Assembly (NCBI GenBank): GCA_021771815.1
Contig: JAETOE010000026.1
Location: forward strand, 1 to 62,888
Direction: 5' to 3'
Source: Roseburia hominis
Lineage (GTDB): Bacteria > Bacillota > Clostridia > Lachnospirales > Lachnospiraceae
DNA length: 62,888 bases
Part shown: in pieces, positions 13,472 to 22,268 of the stretch
Numbering within the stretch: position 1 is the stretch's first letter
Layout: every line of letters starts with the position of its first letter
The notes under the pieces: generated by a model
What the model saw: only the letters and a program-made list of their open reading frames with translations
Told to the model about the DNA's origin: nothing
Database searches by the model: none
Program-made: the position numbers and the translations under genes

Positions 13472-15529
13472 CTACGCCCGGTCTAACGGCTCGTTTAACG
13501 CCTCCGTACCCGCAAGTACAAACCTGCCGTCCGAGATAATATCCACTGTCGTACCGTCCGCACGGATAACTGTGATCTTATCGAGTTCATCATACGGAAT
13601 CGTAATATCCGTATGACAGTTCAGATACGCCTTCTCCATATCCGTATGGCGCAGCGCGGAAACGGCATTCTCCCTCGCCACGATCGCCTTGCCGTCAGGG
13701 TTATAAGATACATTGTCCTCCTCATGGCTGTAGCAGGTATCCCCCACCGCAAAATGAGGTCCTGTCTTCTCCGCAATCAGAATCGGCAGCTTTGCCGCAA
13801 TATCATAGTCCCGCGCCATCCGGTACGCCGTCGTGTTCGTTCCAATCGCGAATTCACCCATCGGGAGCGTCTCATGGTGCATCAGCACATTATCGCGGAT
13901 ATATTTCCGGTTCTCCTCCTCCTCGGCAAAATTCGTACAGGTGTAATTCTCTATCATACCGTCCTTAAAATCAATCTCCAGATTCTCATAGTTCAGTTCA
14001 TTTAAATACACCTGGCTCACAAACAGCTTGCCCGTCGTCCCTTCCAGTACCGGAGAGGTAAATACCTCGCCGACCGGAATATTGACGTCCGCCACGCAGT
14101 TCTCGAACGCTGTCTCCTTCGCCGGATCCTTAAGCTTCCAGATATTGACATACAGATCCGTCTTATTTGCTCCCTTTCCTGTAATGTGCACCTTATCCGC
14201 CTGATCTAAGACGTCGATCATCTTCTGCTGCATATCCCGGTAGAGCATGTAATCAAGCGTATTGATCTTCACCGTCTCGGCAAAAATCTCCGCGAACCGC
14301 TCCCCGATCGCAGGCAGCGGATATGCGATAATCGTAAAACTGCGCTCCTCACCCTTAATATACTGATTTGTGATCTGTCCTTCCTGGCTCTTCTGGTAGA
14401 CACACAACTTCTGCTGCTTATCACTGTAATGAAGCGCTTCTTTCTTACTTTCGGGTGAAAACGGCTCCTCGCCGAACACCTCGATCACCGCCGGACCTGC
14501 ATGCCCGGCTGCCAGTGACTTGCGTTCCTCAAAGCTGGTTCTCCACGACTCAAGCTCACGCTCCACATACGCCTTATCAAGATAATATGCCGCATCCTCC
14601 TTATGATCGTAATCATACTGCTTATTTACCGTCGTACCCGTTGCACGCATCGTTACCTTAAGTCCCATATTTTCAAAATTTAAAACAGCCGCGCGCACCA
14701 TACGCTCGAAGCCGATCGGATAGCGGATCTGCGCTGTCTGCTTCTTCGATAGATCCTTGCCTGTCACCTCAAACCCGATGCGGTAGCCCTCCGTGTAAGT
14801 ATCCGCCATCGCCTGAATCTCTTCCTGGGACATACCGTTTAAAAACGCCGCAATCTTTTTCTCATTCTCCCCGATATATGCGCCGTAGCGGTAGAGATAA
14901 CGCAAATCGGTCAAGTCGGATTCCATTACGATTCCGCGCTCGAAATCCTCCGCCGGATTCACAAGTCTTTCTATCGCCGCTTCATTGAAAAGCTCACTGT
15001 AGTCATGAAAATACCAGTAAATTGTCTGGCGGATTTCCTTCTCTGTCTCAGCCAGCGCATCGGCGGAAGCCGCCTGCCCGGATAACGCTTCAAAGCTGTT
15101 GTAGATTTCCACGAACAATTCCATTACAATTGTCAGTCTCGTTAAATTCCCACGGAACACCTCGCGGATGCCGGCACGTATATGCGCTGTAAGCAGCGAA
15201 AACGCCGCCCCGAACTGCTCTCCGAGCACGGATACGGCATACGCCGGATTTGCGTAGCTGTGCGCGTATGCCTCCGGAAGAATGTCCTCATAGAGCGCGT
15301 GATTGATCTTCCCGCACTCCTCAATATGCTCAGTTCCAGGCGTTCCCTGCGCCTCTCTCTCATAAAGCCCTGCAAGCTCCCCAAGAAAAGCCGCCGTCTC
15401 CTTAAAATACGAAGCATACGGTTCTATCGTCTCTGCCTCCTTCGCAATGCCCGCAACGCGCTCCGCCACCAGTGAAAAGCGCTCCGCCGCCTGCTCGTTC
15501 GCTTCTCTGTATAATTCTTTATAATGCAT
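13472..15529 (-). CDS. M29-family aminopeptidase
   Basis: 685 residues. The C-terminal half matches metal-dependent M29 (AmpS/PepS-like) aminopeptidases: VNIPVGEVFTSPVLEGTTGK with a metal-binding Glu, LEIDFKDGMIENYTCTNF, LPMGEFAIGTNTTAYRMA and EKTGPHFAVGDTCYS with a metal His. These enzymes cleave N-terminal residues from peptides in the cytosol. The N-terminal 300 residues, mostly helical, are additional to the roughly 400-residue classical enzyme; similar long forms occur in Clostridia. It is 25 bp downstream of the HD gene and may be co-transcribed with it. Specific substrate is not visible. Confidence 0.88.
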   Translation of the reverse strand: MHYKELYREANEQAAERFSLVAERVAGIAKEAETIEPYASYFKETAAFLGELAGLYEREAQGTPGTEHIEECGKINHALYEDILPEAYAHSYANPAYAVSVLGEQFGAAFSLLTAHIRAGIREVFRGNLTRLTIVMELFVEIYNSFEALSGQAASADALAETEKEIRQTIYWYFHDYSELFNEAAIERLVNPAEDFERGIVMESDLTDLRYLYRYGAYIGENEKKIAAFLNGMSQEEIQAMADTYTEGYRIGFEVTGKDLSKKQTAQIRYPIGFERMVRAAVLNFENMGLKVTMRATGTTVNKQYDYDHKEDAAYYLDKAYVERELESWRTSFEERKSLAAGHAGPAVIEVFGEEPFSPESKKEALHYSDKQQKLCVYQKSQEGQITNQYIKGEERSFTIIAYPLPAIGERFAEIFAETVKINTLDYMLYRDMQQKMIDVLDQADKVHITGKGANKTDLYVNIWKLKDPAKETAFENCVADVNIPVGEVFTSPVLEGTTGKLFVSQVYLNELNYENLEIDFKDGMIENYTCTNFAEEEENRKYIRDNVLMHHETLPMGEFAIGTNTTAYRMARDYDIAAKLPILIAEKTGPHFAVGDTCYSHEEDNVSYNPDGKAIVARENAVSALRHTDMEKAYLNCHTDITIPYDELDKITVIRADGTTVDIISDGRFVLAGTEALNEPLDRA

Positions 15530-15554
15530 CTGCTATTACCTCCGCAATCACTTC

Positions 15555-16142
15555 TTACTCGTCAATCAGCTTACCGTTTGCGGCATTCTTCTCGATGAGA
15601 GACTTCGCATACGCCCACAATTCTTCCGAGCCTTCATGCGTTCTCGCATTGCGTGCCATAACCTGTGACTTCTTCACGCCGTGCTCTTCCCACGACCTTC
15701 CGCCGGATGCATCGTTGAGCAGCAACGGCTGTACCTTGTCCAACATATTTGCAAACTTCGCTTCCGCCGTCTCCATCGCTTCAAATTCATCCCACAGGCT
15801 GCGGTACTCTTTCGCCTGTCCTTCAGGGAGCAGCCCGAAAATACGCTCCGCCGCCTTCACTTCGCGCTCCCGCTTGGTCTTATTCCCCTCGGTGTCATAC
15901 GCGTAGGTATCTCCCGCGTCAATCTCGATCACGTCGTGAAGAAGCACCATCTTCATCGTCTTTAACACGTCGATCGGCTCATTCGCATAGTCCGCAAACA
16001 CGAACGCCATCAGTGCCAGATGCCACGAATGCTCAGCATCGTTTTCCTTGCGGCTTCCATCCGACAGATATGTCTGCCTGCCGATCTTCTTAATCTTATC
16101 CAACTCCATAATAAAAGCAATCTGTTTCTCAAAATCCGTCAT
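15555..16142 (-). CDS. HD-domain phosphohydrolase (YfbR/HD_3 type)
   Basis: 195 residues. HD motifs: H in DAEHSWHLALMAFVFADYA (about 37-40), HD in MVLLHDVIEIDAGDTYAYD (about 70), and a distal Asp in KFANMLDKVQPLLLND. This arrangement is that of 5'-deoxynucleotidase-like HD_3 proteins that hydrolyse nucleoside monophosphates, but the substrate cannot be told from sequence. The start at 16142 is supported by GGAGAGAAGAT; a longer upstream reading is low-complexity Arg/Trp sequence and rejected. Located between nucleotide synthesis genes (pyrE, purE). Confidence 0.85.
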   Translation of the reverse strand: MTDFEKQIAFIMELDKIKKIGRQTYLSDGSRKENDAEHSWHLALMAFVFADYANEPIDVLKTMKMVLLHDVIEIDAGDTYAYDTEGNKTKREREVKAAERIFGLLPEGQAKEYRSLWDEFEAMETAEAKFANMLDKVQPLLLNDASGGRSWEEHGVKKSQVMARNARTHEGSEELWAYAKSLIEKNAANGKLIDE

Positions 16143-16237
16143 ATCTTCTCTCCATTTCCGCCACACGTCCGCTTTGACCCAAACTCTCCAAAAGCGGCTC
16201 CTGCACCAAAGACGGTCTTTCCCGCGCAAACGGCGGC

Positions 16238-16564
16238 TTACAACATAAATCCCACAACATAAAGCGCCGCCCATATTCCGGTAATCAGAAACGAACTGAC
16301 CACCGCAAGATACGGGAATAACTTGAAAGAATTCTCCTCTTTAAGACTCTTCACCGCCAGCACAAAAGCCAACAGTCCCAGAATAAAAGAGGACACCCCG
16401 GCGCTTCCCAGATACATACTGCCCGCACCCCTGTTATGATAAGAATTCATAACAACAGCGCAAAACACAGCAATGGACGCTCCCGCAAGAATAAACGCAG
16501 CGAGCCCTCGTTTGGACTGTGTCTTCTCCGTAAACTTATATCCTCTTCTCCGTCTTCTTGCCAC
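16238..16564 (-). CDS. DUF6142-type small membrane protein
   Basis: 108 residues from a GTG start at 16564 with AAGGGAAGGACA upstream; it overlaps the 3' end of the VanZ gene by 29 nt. After a basic head (ARRRRRGYKFTEKTQSKRG) come three membrane helices: LAAFILAGASIAVFCAVVM, YLGSAGVSSFILGLLAFVLAV and LFPYLAVVSSFLITGIWAAL. This head-helix pattern is that of DUF6142 proteins of Lachnospiraceae. Role unknown. It probably forms an operon with pyrE and the VanZ gene. An ATG seven codons earlier is possible but has a poorer ribosome site. Confidence 0.65.
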   Translation of the reverse strand: MARRRRRGYKFTEKTQSKRGLAAFILAGASIAVFCAVVMNSYHNRGAGSMYLGSAGVSSFILGLLAFVLAVKSLKEENSFKLFPYLAVVSSFLITGIWAALYVVGFML

Positions 16565-17012
16565 TGTCCTTCCCTTTCTGCACATGTGCGGCGAGCTGAT
16601 AGATCAGAAAACCAATCATCCCGCCCAACGTATTGAGGAGCAGATCGTCCACATCAAAACTGCCAACCTTGGTAATCAACTGTAAAAGTTCCACAAAAAG
16701 GCTGAGTTCGAAGCTGTAATACGTTGCCCGCCACAGCTTTTTACTCCGCGTAGAAAAAATAGGAAGGAAAATACCGAACGGCACGAACGCCACGACATTT
16801 CCGACGATATTTAAAAGTACCGCCTTCATTCCAAGCACACGCCAGTACTTTATGAATCTGCCGATTTCCCTGAATGGAACCAGATTATAGTGATACGCCC
16901 GCTCACTGTAAGTGCGTCCCATTTCCTCCGAGAAAAAGAGGAAATAGAACAACACGATAAAATACACCAGAAATAATATCCCCGTTACCAGACGGCGCTT
17001 TCTTTTAGACAT
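16536..17012 (-). CDS. VanZ-family membrane protein
   Basis: 158 residues with four membrane segments. VanZ signature: LLNIVGNVVAFVPFGIFLPI near 70-90, FELSLFVELLQLITKVGSFD and DVDDLLLNTLGGMIGFLIYQ. VanZ-like proteins are widespread in Firmicutes membranes; some lower teicoplanin sensitivity but most have no known role. The ATG at 17012 lies inside the last codons of pyrE (8-nt overlap, CATGTCTAA), so it is translationally coupled. An upstream ATG in the same frame lies further into pyrE and is less likely. Confidence 0.88.
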   Translation of the reverse strand: MSKRKRRLVTGILFLVYFIVLFYFLFFSEEMGRTYSERAYHYNLVPFREIGRFIKYWRVLGMKAVLLNIVGNVVAFVPFGIFLPIFSTRSKKLWRATYYSFELSLFVELLQLITKVGSFDVDDLLLNTLGGMIGFLIYQLAAHVQKGKDSGKKTEKRI

Positions 17013-17694
17013 GAAATGCGCCGCATCCGTACTGCTTGTAGTACTCGTCAATCGCGGCCTTAATCCCGTCGTCTATGACAACGCGTCCACGGCATTCCCT
17101 GTTGTAAAGATGCTCCACGACATCCTCCATCGTGACGATCGCATTTGCCTCAAAACCGTACTTCTCACGAATCTCATCCAGCGCGCTCTTCTCGCCGCCA
17201 AGCCCCTTCTCCATACGGTTTAAAGATACCATAAGCCCGAGTATCTCAACATCGCCCTGCGCCTTTACGATCGGGAACGTCTCCTCGATCGACTTGCCGG
17301 AAGTAGTAACGTCCTCGATAATCACGACCTTGTCGCCGTCCTTCATCTTGCTTCCGAGCAAAATCCCGGTATCGCCGTGATCCTTTATCTCCTTACGGTT
17401 CGAGCAGTAGCGGATCTCCTTGCCGTACAGCTTAGAAAAGGCAATTGTCGTTGCAACAGACAGCGGAATCCCCTTATATGCCGGCCCGAACAGCACGTCA
17501 AAATCATCCCCGTAGTGCTCGTGAATCGCTTTCGCATAATACTCGCCGAGGCGCATCAGTTGGCTTCCCGTCACATAAGCTCCTGCATTCATGAAAAACG
17601 GGGATTTTCTCCCGCTCTTTAACGTAAATTCCCCAAACTTGAGCACGTCGCTCTCTACCATAAACTCGATAAATTCGCTCTTGTACGCTTCCAT
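17005..17694 (-). CDS. pyrE: Orotate phosphoribosyltransferase
   Basis: 229 residues. PyrE makes OMP from orotate and PRPP, the fifth step of pyrimidine synthesis. The PRPP loop VVIIEDVTTSGKSIEETFPI is near 120-140; FTLKSGRKSPFFMNAG at the N-terminus and VLFGPAYKGIPLSVATTIAF near 68-88 complete the set. The start has AGGTCATAGGAAG upstream. It is transcribed toward the VanZ gene, which overlaps it. It is parted from pyrD-pyrK-pyrC by a three-gene GH4 cassette. Confidence 0.96.
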   Translation of the reverse strand: MEAYKSEFIEFMVESDVLKFGEFTLKSGRKSPFFMNAGAYVTGSQLMRLGEYYAKAIHEHYGDDFDVLFGPAYKGIPLSVATTIAFSKLYGKEIRYCSNRKEIKDHGDTGILLGSKMKDGDKVVIIEDVTTSGKSIEETFPIVKAQGDVEILGLMVSLNRMEKGLGGEKSALDEIREKYGFEANAIVTMEDVVEHLYNRECRGRVVIDDGIKAAIDEYYKQYGCGAFHV

Positions 17695-17824
17695 CTTCCT
17701 ATGACCTCCATCTTCTACGGCAGTTTTTGCCTATTTATAAGTATGTTCCATGACAGTCGAAACCACCATGGAAAAATTTTCTGACCTTCAAATCTTACCA
17801 TATATGATGTAGGTTTTCAATTCA

Positions 17825-17866
17825 TTTCGGCTTTTAGCCGAGTCTGAGTTTCGGCTTTTAGCTGAG
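17825..17866. repeat. Tandem 18-bp hairpin units at the end of the ROK gene
   Basis: TTTCGGCTTTTAGCCGAG (17825-17842) and TTTCGGCTTTTAGCTGAG (17849-17866) differ at one base and lie 24 bp apart. Each can form a short CGGC...GCCG stem. The second contains the stop codon of the ROK gene. Neither is followed by a clear U-run on the minus strand, though the pair may act as a weak terminator before pyrE. Confidence 0.65.
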
Positions 17867-18898
17867 CTTAAGTTCTCGATCCAACGAATCCAGCCCGAGC
17901 GACCCGAGTCCTAAGAAATAATATTCGATACCGTCCGCGATCACCGTAAATTCCGGGACTTCCCGCATCGGCAGATACGCCTGGCACTTTTGTCTGATCT
18001 CCTTTGCCTGCTTTTCTGTTACGCCGCCGCCCAGAACGATTTTCCACGGATCGAGCACGCAGATCAAATTCGTGACCACTCTCGCCAGAATCTCTGTCCG
18101 CTCCCCGTCCTTCCCCTGCAAAAGCCGCTCCTCGATACTTTCGTCCGCCACGCGCATATAGCCTACTTCGCCTGCAAAGCTTCCGTGACCGCCGAAGAGT
18201 TTTCCGTCTACAATGATACCTGCGCCCATACCGCCCTTTGTGACATGAAGATAAATAAGTTCTTTCCGCCTCGTGGCGTCCCCGCACGCCGACTTGCATT
18301 CCGACTGCAAATACCCCATGGCAACGGCATTGATATCATTTACGACGGTCACGTTCACGTCAAACTGCTCCCGCAGATATTCTTTCAGTGGAAACTGTTC
18401 CCACTCGGGAATCTGCGGGATGGCAAAAATCTGCCCCGCGTCGGACACGGCTCCCGGCACGCCGACTGTCACCGACTCTATCCCGTCCGTTCCGGCAAAA
18501 ATTTTCTCAAGAAGTCCCATCAAAAGTCCGGTATAAGAAACGTCATCTGTCTTGGCAAAAATTCCCTCCGTCTCACGATTCAATTCGAGATCCCAGACAC
18601 AATACTCCAAAGCATCTTTCCTCACGATGACAGAGACAAGATGCTTCTGTTTCAGATTAAGCGTATACAGTTCAGCCCTTCTGCCTCCGGTAGAATCCGC
18701 CATGCCCAGATTCAGCACAACGTTCTTCTGCGTCAGCTCCTTGATGAGAAAATTCACGGTGGGCTGGCTGATTCCCGTTTCCCTTGCAAGCGTAACCCGC
18801 GTCGCCTGCCCGAGCCTTAAAAGCGCATCTTTTAATAGACCGATATTGACTTCCTTAATGACTGCCGGCTTTCCGGTAGGTTCTTTCTTCTGCGTCAT
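17858..18898 (-). CDS. ROK-family transcriptional regulator
   Basis: 346 residues. N-terminal winged helix (NIGLLKDALLRLGQATRVTL, RETGISQPTVNFLIKELTQK) at about 15-65, then a ROK actin-like domain (VTVGVPGAVSDAG, HVTKGGMGAGIIVDGKLFGG, GSFAGEVGYM). The cysteine zinc motif of ROK kinases and NagC/Mlc (CxCGxxGC) is absent after GYM, so catalysis is unlikely and even the usual metal fold is altered. The ATG at 18898 overlaps the stop of the kinase gene (ATGA). It likely regulates the GH4-kinase-ROK operon in response to a sugar or sugar phosphate. Confidence 0.88.
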   Translation of the reverse strand: MTQKKEPTGKPAVIKEVNIGLLKDALLRLGQATRVTLARETGISQPTVNFLIKELTQKNVVLNLGMADSTGGRRAELYTLNLKQKHLVSVIVRKDALEYCVWDLELNRETEGIFAKTDDVSYTGLLMGLLEKIFAGTDGIESVTVGVPGAVSDAGQIFAIPQIPEWEQFPLKEYLREQFDVNVTVVNDINAVAMGYLQSECKSACGDATRRKELIYLHVTKGGMGAGIIVDGKLFGGHGSFAGEVGYMRVADESIEERLLQGKDGERTEILARVVTNLICVLDPWKIVLGGGVTEKQAKEIRQKCQAYLPMREVPEFTVIADGIEYYFLGLGSLGLDSLDRELKLS

Positions 18899-19872
18899 TC
18901 TTCTGTCTCCCCTTTCGCCTGCCGGATTGCAGGACAAATAGCGTCTGTCTCTCCTTTTGCCTGCCGGATTGCAAGCTGAATCGCGCCTGTCACGGGCGGC
19001 GCGTCCGGTACGAGGACGTATGCCCCCGGACATACCGCATGAACCGCCCTCATGTACGGTTCGAGCAGATATGCGCTCTTCGTGCGAAACAGGCTTCCGA
19101 TCAGCACAACGGGAATATTCTCCTTCTGCATCTCAAGCCGCCGAATGACTGCGGCAGCATACCTTCCCTCCTGATAGCCCATATCGCCGATCATTTCCTG
19201 CGCCACCTTATCTCCCATTTCCGCCGTCCGAAACGCCGCGATCGGAAGCGCGAACTTCTGCTCTTTCGTCCAATCCCCGCTCTGCAGAATCGCGCACACC
19301 TCTTCCATGCTCTCCACTCCGAACACAGGCGGCACCATCTCCTCCAGCAGTGATTTATCCCAGGTTCCCTCCTCAGACCGGAAGGCGAAATGGAGCGTCT
19401 TCTCGGCAAGGTCCGTCCCGCCGCCGTAATTTCCCAGTCTGTAATCCAGATTTCTTAAGGCGAGTCTTTGCCCCTGTCTGTTGACGCCTACGTGTCCCGC
19501 CCCTGTTCCGCAGATGGAAGCGACTCCCGCCGCCTCGTCTGTCGCGGAATAAAAGCCGATCCAGGCGTCATGAACGACCTGGAAGGGGATTTCTCCCATA
19601 ATTTTCCGTACCACGGGCAGCAATAATGCAAAATCTTCCTCTCCGTCCGCGCCGGACATTCCGAATACGCCGTATGTGATATCCGCGATGGTAATTCCGG
19701 CGCCATTCAGCGCTGCGCTGATGGCTTCCATCAGCGACTGCCTCGTCTGTTCGATTCCGTAAATCTGATGCTGCGCTGCGCCTGCCACCGCCTCCCCGAT
19801 GACCCGCCGCTTTTCATCCGCGATCATGCAATGCGTCTTTGTTCCTCCTGCGTCAATTCCAAGAAAATACAT
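18895..19872 (-). CDS. BadF/BadG/BcrA-family sugar kinase (N-acetylglucosamine kinase-like)
   Basis: 325 residues. ASKHA ATPase fold: phosphate loop FLGIDAGGTKTHCMIAD at residues 3-19, ASICGTGAGHVGVN near 117-130, RLGNYGGGTDLAEKTL near 145-160, VLIGSLFRTKS near 256. Family members phosphorylate GlcNAc or related sugars in the cytosol. It lies between a GH4 glycosidase and a ROK regulator. The C-terminus is unusual: AIRQAKGETDAICP is followed by AIRQAKGETEE, produced by a near-exact 30-bp duplication that reaches into the overlap with the ROK gene. Confidence 0.85.
   Translation of the reverse strand: MYFLGIDAGGTKTHCMIADEKRRVIGEAVAGAAQHQIYGIEQTRQSLMEAISAALNGAGITIADITYGVFGMSGADGEEDFALLLPVVRKIMGEIPFQVVHDAWIGFYSATDEAAGVASICGTGAGHVGVNRQGQRLALRNLDYRLGNYGGGTDLAEKTLHFAFRSEEGTWDKSLLEEMVPPVFGVESMEEVCAILQSGDWTKEQKFALPIAAFRTAEMGDKVAQEMIGDMGYQEGRYAAAVIRRLEMQKENIPVVLIGSLFRTKSAYLLEPYMRAVHAVCPGAYVLVPDAPPVTGAIQLAIRQAKGETDAICPAIRQAKGETEE
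18902..18973. repeat. 30-bp duplication at the kinase/ROK junction
   Basis: The 30-bp unit ending GCCTGCCGGATTGCA is found at 18902-18931 and 18944-18973, 42 bp apart, with two mismatches. The 42-bp offset keeps the kinase frame, adding 14 codons to its C-terminus. Confidence 0.8.
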
Positions 19873-19919
19873 GACTGCCCTCCTCGTATACTGATTTTAT
19901 CAGGTTCCGGCTTCGGTAT

Positions 19920-21215
19920 TTACTGACCAAACCGTGGCAGATACTCTTTATGTGCCTCAAGCATATCCTCTAAAATCCCCCGTGCATCCTTCACGTCATG
20001 CACCAGCGGATTGTTCATAAGTGCCAGAAGCGCCTTCCTGCGGTCGCCCTCTATTGCCGCTTCTATCGTGAGCAGCTCGTACGCCTTGACCTGTACGACC
20101 AATCCTAAAATCTCTGCCGGAACCTCTGCGTCCTTTAACGGCTCTGCTCCGTTTTTACCGATGACGCAGTTCATCTCGATCACGCAGTCGTCCGGCAGCT
20201 CGGGAATCGTACCGTGATTTTGTACATCGACCACCTGCACGTCTTTCCTGTCGTTGTAGATACTGTCGATCAGCTTGATCGCAGCCTCGGAATATCTTGC
20301 CCCGCCGCGCTTTGCAAGCGCCTCGGGCTTCTCCTTAAGGCTCTCATTCTGATAGCATTTGAACAGCTCGGCTTCCACCCGCTTTACCTGATTGGCGCGC
20401 GTTCCCTCGATACTGAGCGCCTCCTTCGTCTCCTTTCTTAGCATTTCCTTTTCCGAATAGAAATACTGCAGATACGGTGAGAACATACAGCCCATCTCCC
20501 GCGCCAGAATGTCCATCTCGTCATTCTTTTCAATATTTTTCACAACGCTTTCGCTGTTCGACACGGCAAGAACATCCCCGATCCGGTCCTCGCCTCCGCA
20601 GTAGGCGTGATTCATCACACTCAGATGATTCAACCCGATAAAACGGCAGTCCATATCCTCCACCGGAACGCCGAGCCGTCCCGCCGCGTCATGCCACATA
20701 TTAATAGATACGTTGCACAGACCGATACACTTGATGCCCGTATGCTTTAGCACAGCCTCCGTTACGATGCCCGCCGGATTTGTAAAATTGATGAGCCATG
20801 CGTCCGGGCATACCTCCTCCATGTCCTTACAGATATCCAGGAGCACCGGAATCGTCCGAAGCGCCTTAAAAAATCCGCCCGGGCCGGTCGTCTCCTGACC
20901 GATCACACCGTAGGTCAGCGGGATCCGCTCATCCTTCGCCCGCGCGCCCAGACCTCCCACGCGAAGCTGCGTAATGACAAAGGCTGCGCCCGCAAGCCCC
21001 TCTTTGCGGTCAAGCGTATACCGCACGGAAATATCCAGTCCCGCATGCGCGATCATGCGCTTTGCAAAATCGGTATTGATCTGTATCTTCTTCTCTCCCA
21101 TCGGCACGTCAATCAGAACAATCTCCGTGACAGGCAGCGTTCTGCTGTGCAGGATGACTCCCTCGACCAGCTCCGGTGTATAACTGCTTCCTCCTCCAAT
21201 TACCACAAGCTTCAT
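19920..21215 (-). CDS. 6-phospho-beta-glucosidase, glycoside hydrolase family 4
   Basis: 431 residues. GH4 enzymes use NAD+ and a metal to cleave phosphorylated glycosides inside the cell. Seen: the NAD loop LVVIGGGSSYTPELVEGVI, FVITQLRVGGLGARAKDERI, GQETTGPGGFFKALRTIPV, the metal-site Cys-His region GLCNVSINMWHDAAG, and FIGLNHLSVMNH. The GGLG and QETTG patterns favour CelF-like 6-phospho-beta-glucosidase over alpha-galactosidase. ATG at 21215 has GGAGGAACTATCTT upstream. First gene of a three-gene operon with its own promoter (21302-21330). No PTS gene is in the window. Confidence 0.9.
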   Translation of the reverse strand: MKLVVIGGGSSYTPELVEGVILHSRTLPVTEIVLIDVPMGEKKIQINTDFAKRMIAHAGLDISVRYTLDRKEGLAGAAFVITQLRVGGLGARAKDERIPLTYGVIGQETTGPGGFFKALRTIPVLLDICKDMEEVCPDAWLINFTNPAGIVTEAVLKHTGIKCIGLCNVSINMWHDAAGRLGVPVEDMDCRFIGLNHLSVMNHAYCGGEDRIGDVLAVSNSESVVKNIEKNDEMDILAREMGCMFSPYLQYFYSEKEMLRKETKEALSIEGTRANQVKRVEAELFKCYQNESLKEKPEALAKRGGARYSEAAIKLIDSIYNDRKDVQVVDVQNHGTIPELPDDCVIEMNCVIGKNGAEPLKDAEVPAEILGLVVQVKAYELLTIEAAIEGDRRKALLALMNNPLVHDVKDARGILEDMLEAHKEYLPRFGQ

Positions 21216-21301
21216 AAGATAGTTCCTCCTTCTTTCTTTTTCACTTTCCTGTTGCATCGCTTCTTTTTACTTCTTTAACTTTCTTAAATAAATATGTAAA
21301 T

Positions 21302-21330
21302 ATTATAGCCTGCCTTATTCGAAAAAGCAA
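21302..21330 (-). promoter_or_regulatory. Promoter of the GH4-kinase-ROK operon
   Basis: Minus strand: TTGCTT (21330-21325), 17 bp, TATAAT (21307-21302). Just downstream are ATATTTACATATTTATTTA-type AT-rich repeats where a ROK regulator could bind. Confidence 0.65.
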
Positions 21331-21359
21331 GCCATAATAGGAAATTTTATTTGTCAATT

Positions 21360-22268
21360 TTATCTGTCATGCACAGCGCCGATCAGTTCCTTGATATCCG
21401 ACACCTGATAACGCTCCATGTACGCGCGGATGCCGTCCACGATCTCCTCCGACACATGCGGATTCGTGAAGTTCGCTGTTCCGACGGATACCGCCGTAGC
21501 GCCTGCAAGAATCATCTCGATCGCATCCTCCGCGTTTGCAATGCCGCCCATGCCGATAATCGGTATCTTCACCGCCTGCGCACTCTGGTATACCATGCGC
21601 ACAGCAACCGGATGAACCGCAGGGCCTGACATACCCCCGGTGCGGTTCGCCAGCGCGAAACATCTCCTATGGATATCGATCTTCATTCCGGTAATCGTAT
21701 TGATCATGGAGAGCGCATCCGCGCCTCCCGCTTCCGCTGCACGTGCCATCTCCGTAATATCCGTTACATTCGGCGACAGCTTCATGATGACCGGCTGCGC
21801 AGCGTGCCGTTTGATCTCGCTCGTAATATCCTCGACCATCTTCGGATTCTGACCGAACGCGATACCGCCCTCCTTGACATTCGGGCAGGAAATATTGATC
21901 TCGAGCAGATCCACAGGCTGATCCGAAAGCCGCTCCACAACCTCTATGTACTCACCCGTCGTATGACCGCAGACATTGACGATGATCTTCGTGTCGTACT
22001 GCTTCAGGAAAGGAATGTCCCTTTTGATAAAGAGATCGATGCCCGGGTTCTGCAGTCCGATCGCATTTAACATACCGCCGCAGACCTCCGCCACACGCGG
22101 TGTCGGATTACCCTCCCACGGCACATTGGCAACGCCCTTCGTCACGACCGCGCCAAGCTTATTTAAATCGACAAATTCTGCGTATTCCGCGCCGGAGCCA
22201 AATGTGCCGGAGGCTGTCATCACGGGGTTCGCAAGCGTTACTCCACACAAATCTACGCTAAGATTCAT
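21360..22268 (-). CDS. pyrD: Dihydroorotate dehydrogenase B, catalytic subunit
   Basis: 302 residues, the type 1B length. It oxidises dihydroorotate to orotate on FMN and passes electrons to PyrK. Seen: GVTLANPVMTASGTFGSGAE, LGAVVTKGVANVPWEGNPTP, NAIGLQNPG, EINISCPNVKEGG with the catalytic Cys, and VGTANFTNPHVSEEI. Its ATG shares one base with the stop of pyrK (TGATG), so the two subunits are translated together. Confidence 0.96.
   Translation of the reverse strand: MNLSVDLCGVTLANPVMTASGTFGSGAEYAEFVDLNKLGAVVTKGVANVPWEGNPTPRVAEVCGGMLNAIGLQNPGIDLFIKRDIPFLKQYDTKIIVNVCGHTTGEYIEVVERLSDQPVDLLEINISCPNVKEGGIAFGQNPKMVEDITSEIKRHAAQPVIMKLSPNVTDITEMARAAEAGGADALSMINTITGMKIDIHRRCFALANRTGGMSGPAVHPVAVRMVYQSAQAVKIPIIGMGGIANAEDAIEMILAGATAVSVGTANFTNPHVSEEIVDGIRAYMERYQVSDIKELIGAVHDR

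Noticed and set aside
18258-18990. Arg-rich alternative frames across the kinase/ROK junction
   Set aside because: Explained by the 30-bp duplication and by GC-rich shadow frames of the ROK and kinase genes.
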